Below are positions 1-8,152 of a stretch of DNA of 64,000 nucleotides, piece after piece. The stretch comes from JAICMB01 sp963802915 (GTDB lineage Bacteria > Acidobacteriota > Terriglobia > Bryobacterales > Bryobacteraceae). How positions within the stretch are numbered: the first letter of the stretch is position 1; each line of letters begins with the position of its first letter. The notes under the pieces are model-generated. The model did not search any database and was not told the DNA's origin. It saw only the letters and a program-made list of their open reading frames with translations. Position numbers and translations under genes: made by a program. Location of the stretch: positions 620,001 through 684,000 of the forward strand of contig CAWDKQ010000007.1 of the NCBI GenBank assembly GCA_963802915.1. Direction: 5' to 3'.

Positions 1-367
1 GATCGAGTCCCGTGCCTTTGGCGTCGCGAAAGATCTGCATGTGTTTCCCGGCCGCGGACCAATCGGCGTTGCGCGCGTCGATCAACAGCAATCTGCGCGC
101 AACCTCCGCGCGTTCGTGTCCGTCCGTAACGGTGAGAAGCCGGGTGTAGACCTGCGCGGCAAGTGGATCGCGATGGCGATCCAGAAACTCCGCATAGGCT
201 TTGAGAGCCGGCGGATTCGGAGGAACTTGGTTCGCAGCCTGTTGGAGCAGACTTTCGGCGCCGGGTCCGTCGCCGTTCATTTCCAATTGCCACGCCCGCT
301 CAGAAAGATCTTGTGCTCGCACTCCGCAGGCAAGACCTAAAATGGAGATCCAAACCGCTAGCTTCAC
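1..367 (-). CDS. Secreted helical/TPR-like protein, 5' end only (runs off left edge)
   Basis: The minus strand is open from a GTG at 367-365 to the window edge, giving 122 residues. A strong Shine-Dalgarno (GGAGGAGGG, 374-382) sits just upstream and fixes this start. The protein begins KLAVWISILGLACGVRA-QD, a typical short signal peptide with a cleavage site near residue 17. The mature part is helical, with Leu/Ala patterns such as AESLLQQAANQ and AAQVYTRLLTVTDG that resemble tetratricopeptide repeats. I infer an exported TPR-type scaffold protein; the function is unknown because most of the gene lies outside the window. It is divergent from the MoxR gene across 368-602. Confidence 0.6.
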   Translation of the reverse strand, partial: MKLAVWISILGLACGVRAQDLSERAWQLEMNGDGPGAESLLQQAANQVPPNPPALKAYAEFLDRHRDPLAAQVYTRLLTVTDGHERAEVARRLLLIDARNADWSAAGKHMQIFRDAKGTGLD

Positions 368-602
368 GGAAATCCCTCCTCCGTTCCCAACACTCAAACA
401 CGTGTACGCTGTGTCATTAGACCCATCTGGGGACACTTCGGCACGCTCACCGCTGGTTTATTACTGTATCACTCGCAATAAGGAGTATGCATAACGGCTA
501 ACGGTTACGTCCAAATATACGTAAACGCGGCTACGCCGGATGGATAGAAATACCATGAAGAACGATCGCCTGCTACAATCGCGAGAGAATCGCGGTTCTG
601 TT

Positions 603-2090
603 ATGCCCGACCTGCCTCAAACTCTCGGCGTCCTCCGAAAGAGCAAGTTCTCTGAGAATCACATTGGAAATCGCAGCGTAAAAGAAGAGCTGCGCCAAAA
701 CCTGATCTGCAAGCTACAGCGCGGAGAGGATCTCTTTCCCGGCGTCGTTGGCTATGAAGACACCGTAGTGCCGCAGATCGTCAACGCCGTTTTGTCGCGC
801 CACAACTTCATATTGCTTGGACTTCGCGGACAAGCCAAGACGCGCATCATTCGTATGCTGACGGCGCTTCTCGACGAGTACCTGCCCTATATCGCGGGCT
901 GCGAAATCCGGGACAATCCATTCCATCCAATCTGCCGCCGCTGCAAAGACTCGATCGCTGAAGAGGGCGACAACACCGAGATCGCATGGCTGACGCGCGA
1001 GCATCGGTACGTCGAAAAGCTGGCGACTCCGGATGTGACCATCGCCGATATGATCGGCGACATCGATCCTATTAAAGCGGCACGCGGCGGCCATGACATC
1101 GCGAGCGAGTTAACGGTTCACTACGGCCTGTTGCCGCGCGCCAATCGTGGCATCTTCGCGATTAACGAGCTGCCCGACCTGGCAGGCAAGATCCAAGTTG
1201 GCCTGTTCAACATCATGCAGGAAGGCGACGTCCAGATTAAAGGCTATCCGGTGCGGCTGCCTCTCGACGTCATGTTAGTCTTTACGGCTAACCCGGAAGA
1301 CTACACCGCCCGCGGAAAAATTATTACGCCGCTCAAGGATCGTATCGGAAGCGAGATCCGCACGCACTATCCCAGCTCCCTCGACCACGGCATCTCCATT
1401 ACGAAGCAGGAATCCTGGACGGATCGCTCCTCGGCTACGCGCATCGTGGTTCCTTCCTACATTCGAGAAGTCGTGGAGCAGATCGCGTTCCTGGCGCGCG
1501 AGGACAAAAAGGTCGACAAACGTTCCGGCGTCTCGCAGCGCCTGCCGATTTCGGTGCTGGAGAATGTCGTATCGAACGCGGAACGCCGCGCCCTGATGGC
1601 TCGCGAAGACGTTGCCGTACCGCGCGTGCTCGATATCTATGCGGCTCTGCCTTCCATCACGGGAAAAATCGAGCTGGAGTATGAAGGCGAACTGAAGGGC
1701 GGCGATAACGTCGCGCGCGACCTGATTCGAACAGCGGTCGGGAAGGTCTACACCTCGTATTTCGACGGCGTGAACGTTTCGCCCATCGTGCAGTGGTTCG
1801 AACTGGGCGGTACTTTGAAGCTCGATGAATCCGTCGATTCGCACAAGCTGGTGCAGCAGCTTCAAGGCATCCAGGGATTGATGGAGAAAACGGCAGCGTT
1901 GGGGCTGGGCGTCAGCGAGCCGGATGCGGTGCGGGCCGCGGCGGCGGAGTTTATCCTGGAAGGCCTTTACGCGCATCGCAGGATCAGCCGCAACGAAGAG
2001 ACCGGCTTTGCCGCCGGTGAGCGCCGGCGAGATACGCCGGAGCGTGGTGACGAGCCGCAGCGGCCAAGGTCGCGCCGTCAGTTCAACTAA
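603..2090 (+). CDS. MoxR/magnesium-chelatase-like AAA+ ATPase
   Basis: AAA+ ATPase of the MoxR/BchI-like class, 495 residues from ATG 603. An in-frame ATG at 540 would add 21 unconserved-looking residues, and neither start has a good Shine-Dalgarno. Walker A is GLRGQAKT (residues 73-80). The Walker B position reads GIFAINEL (183-190), followed by a sensor-1 stretch VFTANPEDY (about 227-234). Cysteines at 100, 111 and 114 sit in an insertion and could bind metal. The next gene, 6 nt downstream, encodes a vWA protein. In known MoxR-vWA and ChlI-ChlD pairs the ATPase remodels a target presented by the vWA partner. The target here is not evident; no chlorophyll genes are near. Confidence 0.85.
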   Translation: MPDLPQTLGVLRKSKFSENHIGNRSVKEELRQNLICKLQRGEDLFPGVVGYEDTVVPQIVNAVLSRHNFILLGLRGQAKTRIIRMLTALLDEYLPYIAGCEIRDNPFHPICRRCKDSIAEEGDNTEIAWLTREHRYVEKLATPDVTIADMIGDIDPIKAARGGHDIASELTVHYGLLPRANRGIFAINELPDLAGKIQVGLFNIMQEGDVQIKGYPVRLPLDVMLVFTANPEDYTARGKIITPLKDRIGSEIRTHYPSSLDHGISITKQESWTDRSSATRIVVPSYIREVVEQIAFLAREDKKVDKRSGVSQRLPISVLENVVSNAERRALMAREDVAVPRVLDIYAALPSITGKIELEYEGELKGGDNVARDLIRTAVGKVYTSYFDGVNVSPIVQWFELGGTLKLDESVDSHKLVQQLQGIQGLMEKTAALGLGVSEPDAVRAAAAEFILEGLYAHRRISRNEETGFAAGERRRDTPERGDEPQRPRSRRQFN

Positions 2091-2096
2091 GGCAGC

Positions 2097-3329
2097 ATGA
2101 AATCCATTCGCTATTCCCGGTACACCGGTGAGGACTTCGGCATCGGCGCAGAAGACCTCATCCGCGCGCTGTCGGATTTTTTCCTCGAAAGCGGTTTTCA
2201 AAATCAGTACATGGGATTCAGCGAGTTTAACGAGCACACGCTCGAGCAACTCAAGGAAGCCATCCAGCGGGCGCTCGAGCATGGCGACATGTTCGACGAC
2301 GAGCGGTCCCGGGAGATACAACAGCAACTCCGCAATATGTCGCGGGAGCAGATCGACAAGTTGCTGGAGCAGCTAGTCCAAAAGCTGGCCGACGAGGGCT
2401 ACATCAATCTGGAGCAGCCCCAGGCGCAACAGCAGGGCTCCGGCCAAGGCAACGCCGACCGTGAGGTGAAGGTCGAAGTGACCGACAAATCAGTCGATTT
2501 CCTAGGCTTTAAAACGCTGAAGGATCTTCTTGGATCGCTCGGCAAATCGAGCTTCGGCGCGCACGACACGCGCGATCTGGCTACCGGCGTCGAGACCACC
2601 GGCGCTGCCAAACTCTACGAGTTTGGCGACACCATGAACCTGGACGTGAATCGCACGCTGTTCTCCGCGGTGCAGCGCGATGGCCTCAAGGTGCCGATCA
2701 ACCTCGAATATTCCGATCTGCACGTACATCAATCGGAATATCAGAGCTCCTGCGCGACCGTGCTGATGCTCGATTGCAGCCACAGCATGATCCTCTACGG
2801 CGAAGATCGTTTTACGCCGGCGAAGAAGGTTGCGCTGGCGCTGGCGCATTTGATTCGGACCCAGTATCCGGGCGATTCGCTGCGCTGTGTTTTATTCCAC
2901 GATTCGGCCGAAGAGCTCAGACTGTCTGACCTGGCGCGCGTTCAGGTCGGCCCCTATTACACCAACACGCGCGATGGCCTCATCCTGGCGCAGCGGCTGC
3001 TGGCCCAGGAAAAGAAGGACATGAAGCAGATCATCATGATCACCGATGGAAAGCCCTCGGCGCTCACGCTCGACGATGGCCGCATGTACCGCAATGCCTT
3101 TGGCCTGGATCCTTTGGTGATCAGCCGGACGCTCGAAGAGGTGAGCCGCTGCAAGCGCCAGGGAATCCTGATCAACACATTCATGCTCGCCAGCGACTTC
3201 GGCCTCGTCAATTTCGTCCAAAAAGTGACGGAGCTGTGCCGCGGCAAGGCCTACTTCACGACACCATATAATCTGGGACAGTATCTTTTGATGGATTACA
3301 TGAATCGCAAGACGCGGACGATTCATTAA
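2097..3329 (+). CDS. vWA-domain partner protein of the MoxR-like ATPase
   Basis: 410-residue cytoplasmic protein with no signal peptide or membrane segment. Residues 1-110 are helical and acidic and end in a Gln-rich linker (about 107-120). A von Willebrand A domain occupies about 215-400. Its MIDAS is complete: D-C-S-H-S at 226-230 and an ITDGKP strand later. This arrangement (helical region, then C-terminal vWA) is that of CoxE/YehP-type and ChlD-like partners of MoxR ATPases. It starts 6 nt after the ATPase stop, so the two are almost surely cotranscribed. The last 74 bp overlap the 3' end of the opposing methyltransferase gene. Confidence 0.85.
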   Translation: MKSIRYSRYTGEDFGIGAEDLIRALSDFFLESGFQNQYMGFSEFNEHTLEQLKEAIQRALEHGDMFDDERSREIQQQLRNMSREQIDKLLEQLVQKLADEGYINLEQPQAQQQGSGQGNADREVKVEVTDKSVDFLGFKTLKDLLGSLGKSSFGAHDTRDLATGVETTGAAKLYEFGDTMNLDVNRTLFSAVQRDGLKVPINLEYSDLHVHQSEYQSSCATVLMLDCSHSMILYGEDRFTPAKKVALALAHLIRTQYPGDSLRCVLFHDSAEELRLSDLARVQVGPYYTNTRDGLILAQRLLAQEKKDMKQIIMITDGKPSALTLDDGRMYRNAFGLDPLVISRTLEEVSRCKRQGILINTFMLASDFGLVNFVQKVTELCRGKAYFTTPYNLGQYLLMDYMNRKTRTIH

Positions 3330-3945
3330 ATTCCCACACCTCTGAAATCAGCAATCCGGCTGCTTCCGTTCGTAATTCACGACGGCGAAATCCACTTCTC
3401 GAAAGCGCCGTCCGGTGATCCGGCAGCCGGTTGACTCGCAATCCTGTGCAGACTCGAAATGCCAGGTATAGAGCGCTGACGATCGAGCTTGCGGCGAAGC
3501 TCATCAGTCCCGCCTCGGGGATCTGAAACTCCGATACAATCCACTTGCCGCCGGGCCGAAGCGCCTTTGACAGTCGAGCGATGAGGTCCTGCGTCTCAGA
3601 GTTTGACAGACAGTCGAGGAAGAAATGTGCCACGATGGCATCGTAGGAGCCCGAGGGTTCGAAAGAGCGCGCATCGGCTTGCAACAGATGGACGCGTCCG
3701 TCCGTCCCGATTCGTCTCCGCGCAAGATCCAGCATGCGCCTGCTGAGATCGACCGAATCTATTTCTACGTGGCGATTGCGTGCGACTAGCGCAGCGGTGA
3801 AGCGGCCGTCGCCGTCGCCCAACACCAGGACACGCCGCGCCGTTGCCAGCTCATTCAAGAATTCGAATCGCCGCCGTTCCAGAGCCCGGCCGAACATCAG
3901 ATATTCGAGACCTCGATACCAGGGCGCAATGCGATCGCAATTCAT
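3256..3945 (-). CDS. Class I SAM-dependent methyltransferase
   Basis: 229-residue Rossmann-fold methyltransferase. Motif I is VLVLGDGDGRF (about 39-49), the ribose-binding acidic residue is D66 in DSVDLS, and a motif-IV-like stretch YDAIVAHFFLDC is followed by the usual ALRPGGKWIVSEF. The substrate cannot be read from sequence. It follows a putative UbiA-like membrane protein by 3 nt on the same strand, so an operon is likely; a role in methylating a lipid or quinone-type product is only inference. The 3' end runs 74 bp into the convergent vWA gene, so the C-terminal ~25 residues are coded antisense to it. Confidence 0.8.
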   Translation of the reverse strand: MNCDRIAPWYRGLEYLMFGRALERRRFEFLNELATARRVLVLGDGDGRFTAALVARNRHVEIDSVDLSRRMLDLARRRIGTDGRVHLLQADARSFEPSGSYDAIVAHFFLDCLSNSETQDLIARLSKALRPGGKWIVSEFQIPEAGLMSFAASSIVSALYLAFRVCTGLRVNRLPDHRTALSRSGFRRRELRTEAAGLLISEVWEFNESSASCDSCNPSKDTVPDYMVS

Positions 3946-3948
3946 TCG

Positions 3949-4806
3949 TTAACGCAAGAACGGAAGAATGAGTAAGGGCGTGCAGAGCGCGAGGTCGGCC
4001 GCGACGCGCAAAAACTCCGGCGACAAGCTCTTTCGCCAGCGTGCCAGAACACCGAAAGCGACGCCGCTCAAGACGACGGCAATACAAACGGCGCCGGGCG
4101 CGGTGCGGGTCGACTCGAGCAGCGCGGCAATCGCGACGATACAAACACCGGCCGCGCTCAAATATTTCCCGAGATAGCGCGTCGTTCGAGGCAACAACGT
4201 CGCGCTACGCCATTCCCAAAATTCGATCGCGGAACAGTTCATCCAGCAGAGCAGTCCGAAAAGAAAAGCGGACCCCGCGAGTCGCACAACGGCGCTTCCG
4301 GGGCCAATCCAAAGCGCGAGAAACGTCCCGGCCGTAAAGATGACGGCGACCGCAAACTCGCGAGGCCATCGCACCCGCCAGCATTGTGGTGCGGCATGGA
4401 CCATGGCGAAGTACGCGCCGACGATAACCGCCAGGGTCAAGCCGGCGCGGAAAACTGCTGGATGAAGTAATCGTGAAGCAAGCGGCACGATCAGAAGGCC
4501 GGTTGCGAATACGACTATAGTGGCGACTCGGAGGTGCTTTCTGTAGAAGCGTTGCCGAATCGGCTCCGCCCCTTCAAGAGGAGCCCTTAGCGCATCCAAC
4601 ACACGATCGGAAAAGTACACCAGCCAGACGGACCCCGCCAGAATGGGCAGTTCAAACCGGCCAACGCGGACGCCCAGGCTTCGCGCCAGCAGAGACTGCC
4701 AGAGAACGGCTACCAATGGCGCGTCGAGACTCAAGATGTTGGGCCAAAGCCACGCTGGCGTCCGATACTGCTGACCATCTGCGCGACTCAACGGTATGCT
4801 ACCCAA
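3949..4806 (-). CDS. Polytopic membrane protein, possibly UbiA-superfamily
   Basis: About 285 residues with seven to nine hydrophobic segments. Near residues 62-71 it carries a YFSDRVLD stretch, reminiscent of the first Asp-rich motif of UbiA prenyltransferases (NDxxDxxxD) but with the leading Asn/Asp missing. I find no clear second Asp-rich motif, so catalytic activity is doubtful. The longest frame starts with TTG at 4806, and another TTG lies at 4791; neither has a convincing ribosome-binding site. Being 3 nt upstream of a methyltransferase resembles prenyl-lipid gene pairs. An unrelated membrane protein family remains possible. Confidence 0.55.
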   Translation of the reverse strand: MGSIPLSRADGQQYRTPAWLWPNILSLDAPLVAVLWQSLLARSLGVRVGRFELPILAGSVWLVYFSDRVLDALRAPLEGAEPIRQRFYRKHLRVATIVVFATGLLIVPLASRLLHPAVFRAGLTLAVIVGAYFAMVHAAPQCWRVRWPREFAVAVIFTAGTFLALWIGPGSAVVRLAGSAFLFGLLCWMNCSAIEFWEWRSATLLPRTTRYLGKYLSAAGVCIVAIAALLESTRTAPGAVCIAVVLSGVAFGVLARWRKSLSPEFLRVAADLALCTPLLILPFLR

Positions 4807-4876
4807 TAACTCAATTTTACAGCCGCAGCTTTCGCGAAACTCTCTAGAACCGAGGTGGGTCAGAAATTCGCACCTT

Positions 4877-4949
4877 ATAAGGGATTCATCGCATCTCGCC
4901 GGCCCCTGGTTCGGGCGATTGAACAGAAAAGGCTAGAGCATGAGTGTAT
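4877..4949 (+). promoter_or_regulatory. Leader/start region of pseudopilin module 1, repeated at module 2
   Basis: Positions 4929-4949, spanning the start codon of the first TadE-like gene, are identical over 21 nt to 9028-9048 at the start of the second module. About 30 nt further upstream, 4877-4900 matches 8975-8998 at 18 of 24 positions, starting ATAAGG. Sequence between the two blocks is not conserved. Two conserved blocks in otherwise diverged leaders suggest a retained promoter or translation-control site. I cannot assign -10/-35 boxes. Confidence 0.45.
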
Positions 4950-5569
4950 CGAAGACCTGCGCCGTGCCCGCCGCCGCAGTCCCGGGTCGCCGCTCGCGAG
5001 CACAGCGTCGCCTCGGTAAAGAGAGCGGTAATGCGATCCTCGAAACGGCGGTTATCTTTCTGCCGATGATGGCTATCTTCCTGGGGATCGTCGACGTGTC
5101 CCTGGCAGTTTATATCCAGACGACCCTCACCGAAGCGACGCGCGAGGGAGCGCGCTTTGCGATCACTTTCCAGTCCAGTTACAACGGGAACTCCTGCGCA
5201 ACCTCCCAAGCTAGCTGTATCGCACAAGTAGTTCAGAATTATACGGTCGGCTTGCCGCAGGGCCTGCCCTCCAGCTACATCACGGTGAATTATTACACCG
5301 CCAACAACCTCACCAGCCCGGTGGAGGTGTGCAACAACGGGACCTGTACCCAGACGGGAACGCTGCCGCAAACCCTCTCCAATGGGACCGTGGTCAACTA
5401 CGCGAATCAGCCGGGCAACATCGTGTCGGTTGTCGTTTCCGGGTATCCCTGGAATTGGTTGGTGCCACTGAAGGGCTATTCCGCGGGCACGGGCGTCACC
5501 TTGGGCGCGGAATCCGTGCAGGTTTTGGGCGCGTTGGCCGTCGGTACGTCGGTGCCGCCGAACCCGTAA
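4940..5569 (+). CDS. TadE-like pseudopilin, module 1 (first)
   Basis: 209-residue protein of the TadE family (minor pseudopilins of tight-adherence pili). After a basic leader it has the class III signal motif: G30 is the likely prepilin-peptidase site, with Glu at +5 (G-NAILE) and a hydrophobic helix to about residue 57. ATREGARFAIT is the conserved post-helix TadE sequence. The periplasmic part carries two cysteine pairs (around NSCATSQASC and EVCNNGTC), which may form disulfides. It is the first gene of a 4-gene run, and the start region is duplicated upstream of its paralogue at 9039. No Tad motor or secretin genes are present in the window. Confidence 0.85.
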   Translation: MSVSKTCAVPAAAVPGRRSRAQRRLGKESGNAILETAVIFLPMMAIFLGIVDVSLAVYIQTTLTEATREGARFAITFQSSYNGNSCATSQASCIAQVVQNYTVGLPQGLPSSYITVNYYTANNLTSPVEVCNNGTCTQTGTLPQTLSNGTVVNYANQPGNIVSVVVSGYPWNWLVPLKGYSAGTGVTLGAESVQVLGALAVGTSVPPNP

Positions 5570-5583
5570 CGAGGATAGAGTCG

Positions 5584-6324
5584 ATGAGAATTCAGAGCAC
5601 GCCAGAAAATAAGAATTTGCGAAGCTCCGGAGAACGTGGCAACACGATCATCGAGTACGCGCTTGTGATGACTTTCCTGTTGCCGATGTTTGCCGGGGCC
5701 TTCACGATCGGCATGGCATTGGCTAAGGCCATTCAGGTCAGTAATGTCGCTGAAGACGCGGTGGTATTGATGGTGCGCTCGAACACGGATCCGGAATCCG
5801 GGTTGGATCTTTCGCAAACCCAGAACCAGCGCATCATCGTCAGCGCGGCCGCGGGACTGGGTATGAATTCGGATGCCCAACAGGATCCCAGCTCCACCGG
5901 GACTGGTGTCGTGATTCTGTCCAAGGTGGTCATGGTCGGTCCGAACGAGTGTTCCCTGGGAGTGATTCCCCCTCCCCACGGCGTGCCTAATTCCACACCT
6001 CCGAATTACGGATGGACGTCCAGTAATTGCGCCAACCTCGGGAAATACGTCTTCGAATATCGTGTCGTCATCGGCAATGGAACACGCTGGAGCAGCGCGA
6101 TTGGTACTCCTCCAGCCGGCGACGTGGCATCGAACGGGACAATTACCGCCAACAACATCGCGACGAATACATCGTTGCAGGCGACAAATTTCAATAGCGT
6201 GACGGGAATGACGCTCACGCCGAGTGTTTACGCCCTGGTCTCGGAGATGTACGCCGACATCAGTTATCTGAATTTCTTTTCGGTCCTCAGCAACCCTGTT
6301 CTTTATGCGCGAAGCATTTCCTAA
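5584..6324 (+). CDS. TadE/TadF-like pseudopilin, module 1 (second)
   Basis: 246 residues from ATG 5584, preceded by GAGGATAG. The frame is open upstream to 5329, but that extension lies inside the preceding gene in another frame and would bury the signal, so I reject it. G19 is the probable prepilin-peptidase site with Glu at +5 (G-NTIIE), followed by a hydrophobic helix to about residue 48. The rest is a Ser/Thr/Asn-rich extracytoplasmic domain with a Cys pair around PNECS and SSNCA. It starts 14 nt after the first pseudopilin. I infer co-assembly with it, as TadE and TadF do in Tad systems. Confidence 0.8.
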   Translation: MRIQSTPENKNLRSSGERGNTIIEYALVMTFLLPMFAGAFTIGMALAKAIQVSNVAEDAVVLMVRSNTDPESGLDLSQTQNQRIIVSAAAGLGMNSDAQQDPSSTGTGVVILSKVVMVGPNECSLGVIPPPHGVPNSTPPNYGWTSSNCANLGKYVFEYRVVIGNGTRWSSAIGTPPAGDVASNGTITANNIATNTSLQATNFNSVTGMTLTPSVYALVSEMYADISYLNFFSVLSNPVLYARSIS

Positions 6325-6370
6325 AGCAGACGGACGCCAGTGGAATTGTCGATGGAGGTGATGGGAACCT

Positions 6371-8152
6371 ATGGCAACTGAAAGAAGGAGCTCTCGCCAG
6401 CGAGGAATGGCGATCATCTTCTACGCGACGATGCTGCCTTTCGTCATCGCATGCGTGGGCCTGGCTGTAGATGCGGGAACTGTCTATATGATCAAGGCCC
6501 GGCTCAGCTCAGCCGTGGACGCGGCCGCGCTCGCCGCCGGACGCTCGGTAAATCTCGCCGATACGGTAGCGACCGCCACTACCGCCGCGACGACGACGGC
6601 CAATCAGTTTTTTACGGCCAACTTCCCGACCGGATACTTCAATTCCATCGGTACGCCAACCGTGACACCCACTTTCAGTCAGGCGACCGATGGCAATGGC
6701 AATCCCACCGGGGTGCTCAATATAAACGTGACGGCCAGCGTTAAGGCGCCGACGTATTTCATGAACATTTTCAATGTTCACAGCATTACGGTCAGCGATA
6801 GCGGAACCGCCAGCCGGCGTGGCGTCGTTTTGATCCTGGTGCTGGATCAGTCCAGTTCCATGAACACCGCCGCGGATCCCGTCAGCGGTCTTACCGCTTG
6901 CCAGGCTATGGTCCAAGCGGCTGGAAACTTTGTGAATCTGTTCAGTCCTTTTGACCAGATTGGCCTCGTCACGTTCGATATCACGGCGCACCTTATGGAC
7001 GCCCCGACCACCAATCACGCGCAGGTTGCGAACGATATTTCCAACATCAACTGCCAAAGCAACACCAACACCATCAGCGCCCTGAACTTGGCTTACCAGC
7101 AGATCACAGCCACCGGCCTTCCGCTGGCGTTGAACAGCATTGTCCTGTTCACCGACGGATCTCCGAATGGCATTACAGCGAACTTCCCCGCCAGAACGGT
7201 TGTTGACAGCCGCTTTGGACCGTCGCTCAACTCGCCCGACGGGTCTCAGCCCAACGGCCCCGCGCCGCCGACGCAGCACGGGAGTTCCAACCCTCCCGCT
7301 CCCGGGATCACCAACAGTTGCAACAACAACGTCGGAACCCAGGATTTCAATGGGCAATGGAGTAACGCCATCTGCGTCAACATGCCTGTAGTCTGCACCA
7401 GTGCTGGGGCAACCTTTCAAGGAACTTTGGCCCAGTGGGGCGATCAGAATTCCTATGGCGCGGGCACGTACGGATTGGCGCCTCCAGTGGACGGTGCAAA
7501 TGTGACCATCCCCGGCACCTGCAACTACACCGGCGCCTTGGCGGGAACCAATATCCGCCAATTTATCGCTTACATCCCGGACAGCGATATCTATGGCAAT
7601 AGCTTGCATGGCGTGGTCGCGACGGGAACGGGACCGACCGTGTCGGGCGGCATGGTGACCCGCGACAACTGGATTTTCCAAGTGAATAGTTTATGCAGTC
7701 CGGATCCAAACGTAAGTCCGAATTGCAAAAACACGGGCGGTCTGTGGAGTGCTTTTCCAAATATTGGCATGGGTTCCAATAAATTCACGGCAGGGTCGTA
7801 TTCGGGCTATTTCCGGCCGGATCAGCCGAATACCGTGGTGGCCGCGTCCATGAACGGAACCATGGCGCAAGCTTATGCGATCCGGAGCGATACGACCTAT
7901 CACCCGGTTGTCAATGTTATTTATCTGACTGGAAATGGAACCGACTCCGTGGACCGTGAATTCCTGCCTATTGTGGCGAATTATCCGACTATTCCCGCAT
8001 TGCCATACGATCCGGTCAGCTACACGCCTTACACGAATCCTGCATATCAAACGAGCCAGGAAACCGGCCAATATTTCGTAACGGCCGATAGAAATCAGCT
8101 CACCGCATTATTTGCAAAGCTTGCCAGTGAGGTGCTCCGCTTGAGTCAATGA
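6371..8152 (+). CDS. TadG-like protein with vWA domain, module 1
   Basis: 593 residues preceded by a strong GGAGGTGAT. The N-terminus (about 10-60) is the Tad/TadG-type segment: RQRGMA, a hydrophobic helix, then LSSAVDAAALAAGR. A vWA domain follows with MIDAS D159-S161-S163 and a TDG strand at 261-263. Compared with the paralogue at 10266 it has a long insertion, about residues 270-500, rich in Pro, Ser, Asn and Gly with several cysteines. TadG proteins are envelope-anchored accessory proteins of Tad pili, and a vWA/MIDAS suggests metal-dependent adhesion or protein binding. Its stop overlaps the redoxin start by 4 nt, so translation is probably coupled. Confidence 0.85.
   Translation: MATERRSSRQRGMAIIFYATMLPFVIACVGLAVDAGTVYMIKARLSSAVDAAALAAGRSVNLADTVATATTAATTTANQFFTANFPTGYFNSIGTPTVTPTFSQATDGNGNPTGVLNINVTASVKAPTYFMNIFNVHSITVSDSGTASRRGVVLILVLDQSSSMNTAADPVSGLTACQAMVQAAGNFVNLFSPFDQIGLVTFDITAHLMDAPTTNHAQVANDISNINCQSNTNTISALNLAYQQITATGLPLALNSIVLFTDGSPNGITANFPARTVVDSRFGPSLNSPDGSQPNGPAPPTQHGSSNPPAPGITNSCNNNVGTQDFNGQWSNAICVNMPVVCTSAGATFQGTLAQWGDQNSYGAGTYGLAPPVDGANVTIPGTCNYTGALAGTNIRQFIAYIPDSDIYGNSLHGVVATGTGPTVSGGMVTRDNWIFQVNSLCSPDPNVSPNCKNTGGLWSAFPNIGMGSNKFTAGSYSGYFRPDQPNTVVAASMNGTMAQAYAIRSDTTYHPVVNVIYLTGNGTDSVDREFLPIVANYPTIPALPYDPVSYTPYTNPAYQTSQETGQYFVTADRNQLTALFAKLASEVLRLSQ

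Noticed and set aside
1275..2327. Minus-strand open frame of 350 codons opposite the MoxR/vWA pair
   Set aside because: Shadow frame crossing two real genes; no start signal or recognisable domain.
5329..5583. Upstream extension of the second TadE-like gene
   Set aside because: It overlaps the first TadE-like gene out of frame, and the class III signal begins shortly after ATG 5584, which has its own ribosome-binding site.
6509..7681. Long minus-strand open frame (390 codons) opposite the TadG-like gene
   Set aside because: It lies entirely antisense to a well-supported vWA protein, has a composition rich in Arg/Gly/His typical of shadow frames in GC-rich DNA, and has no ribosome-binding site or motif.
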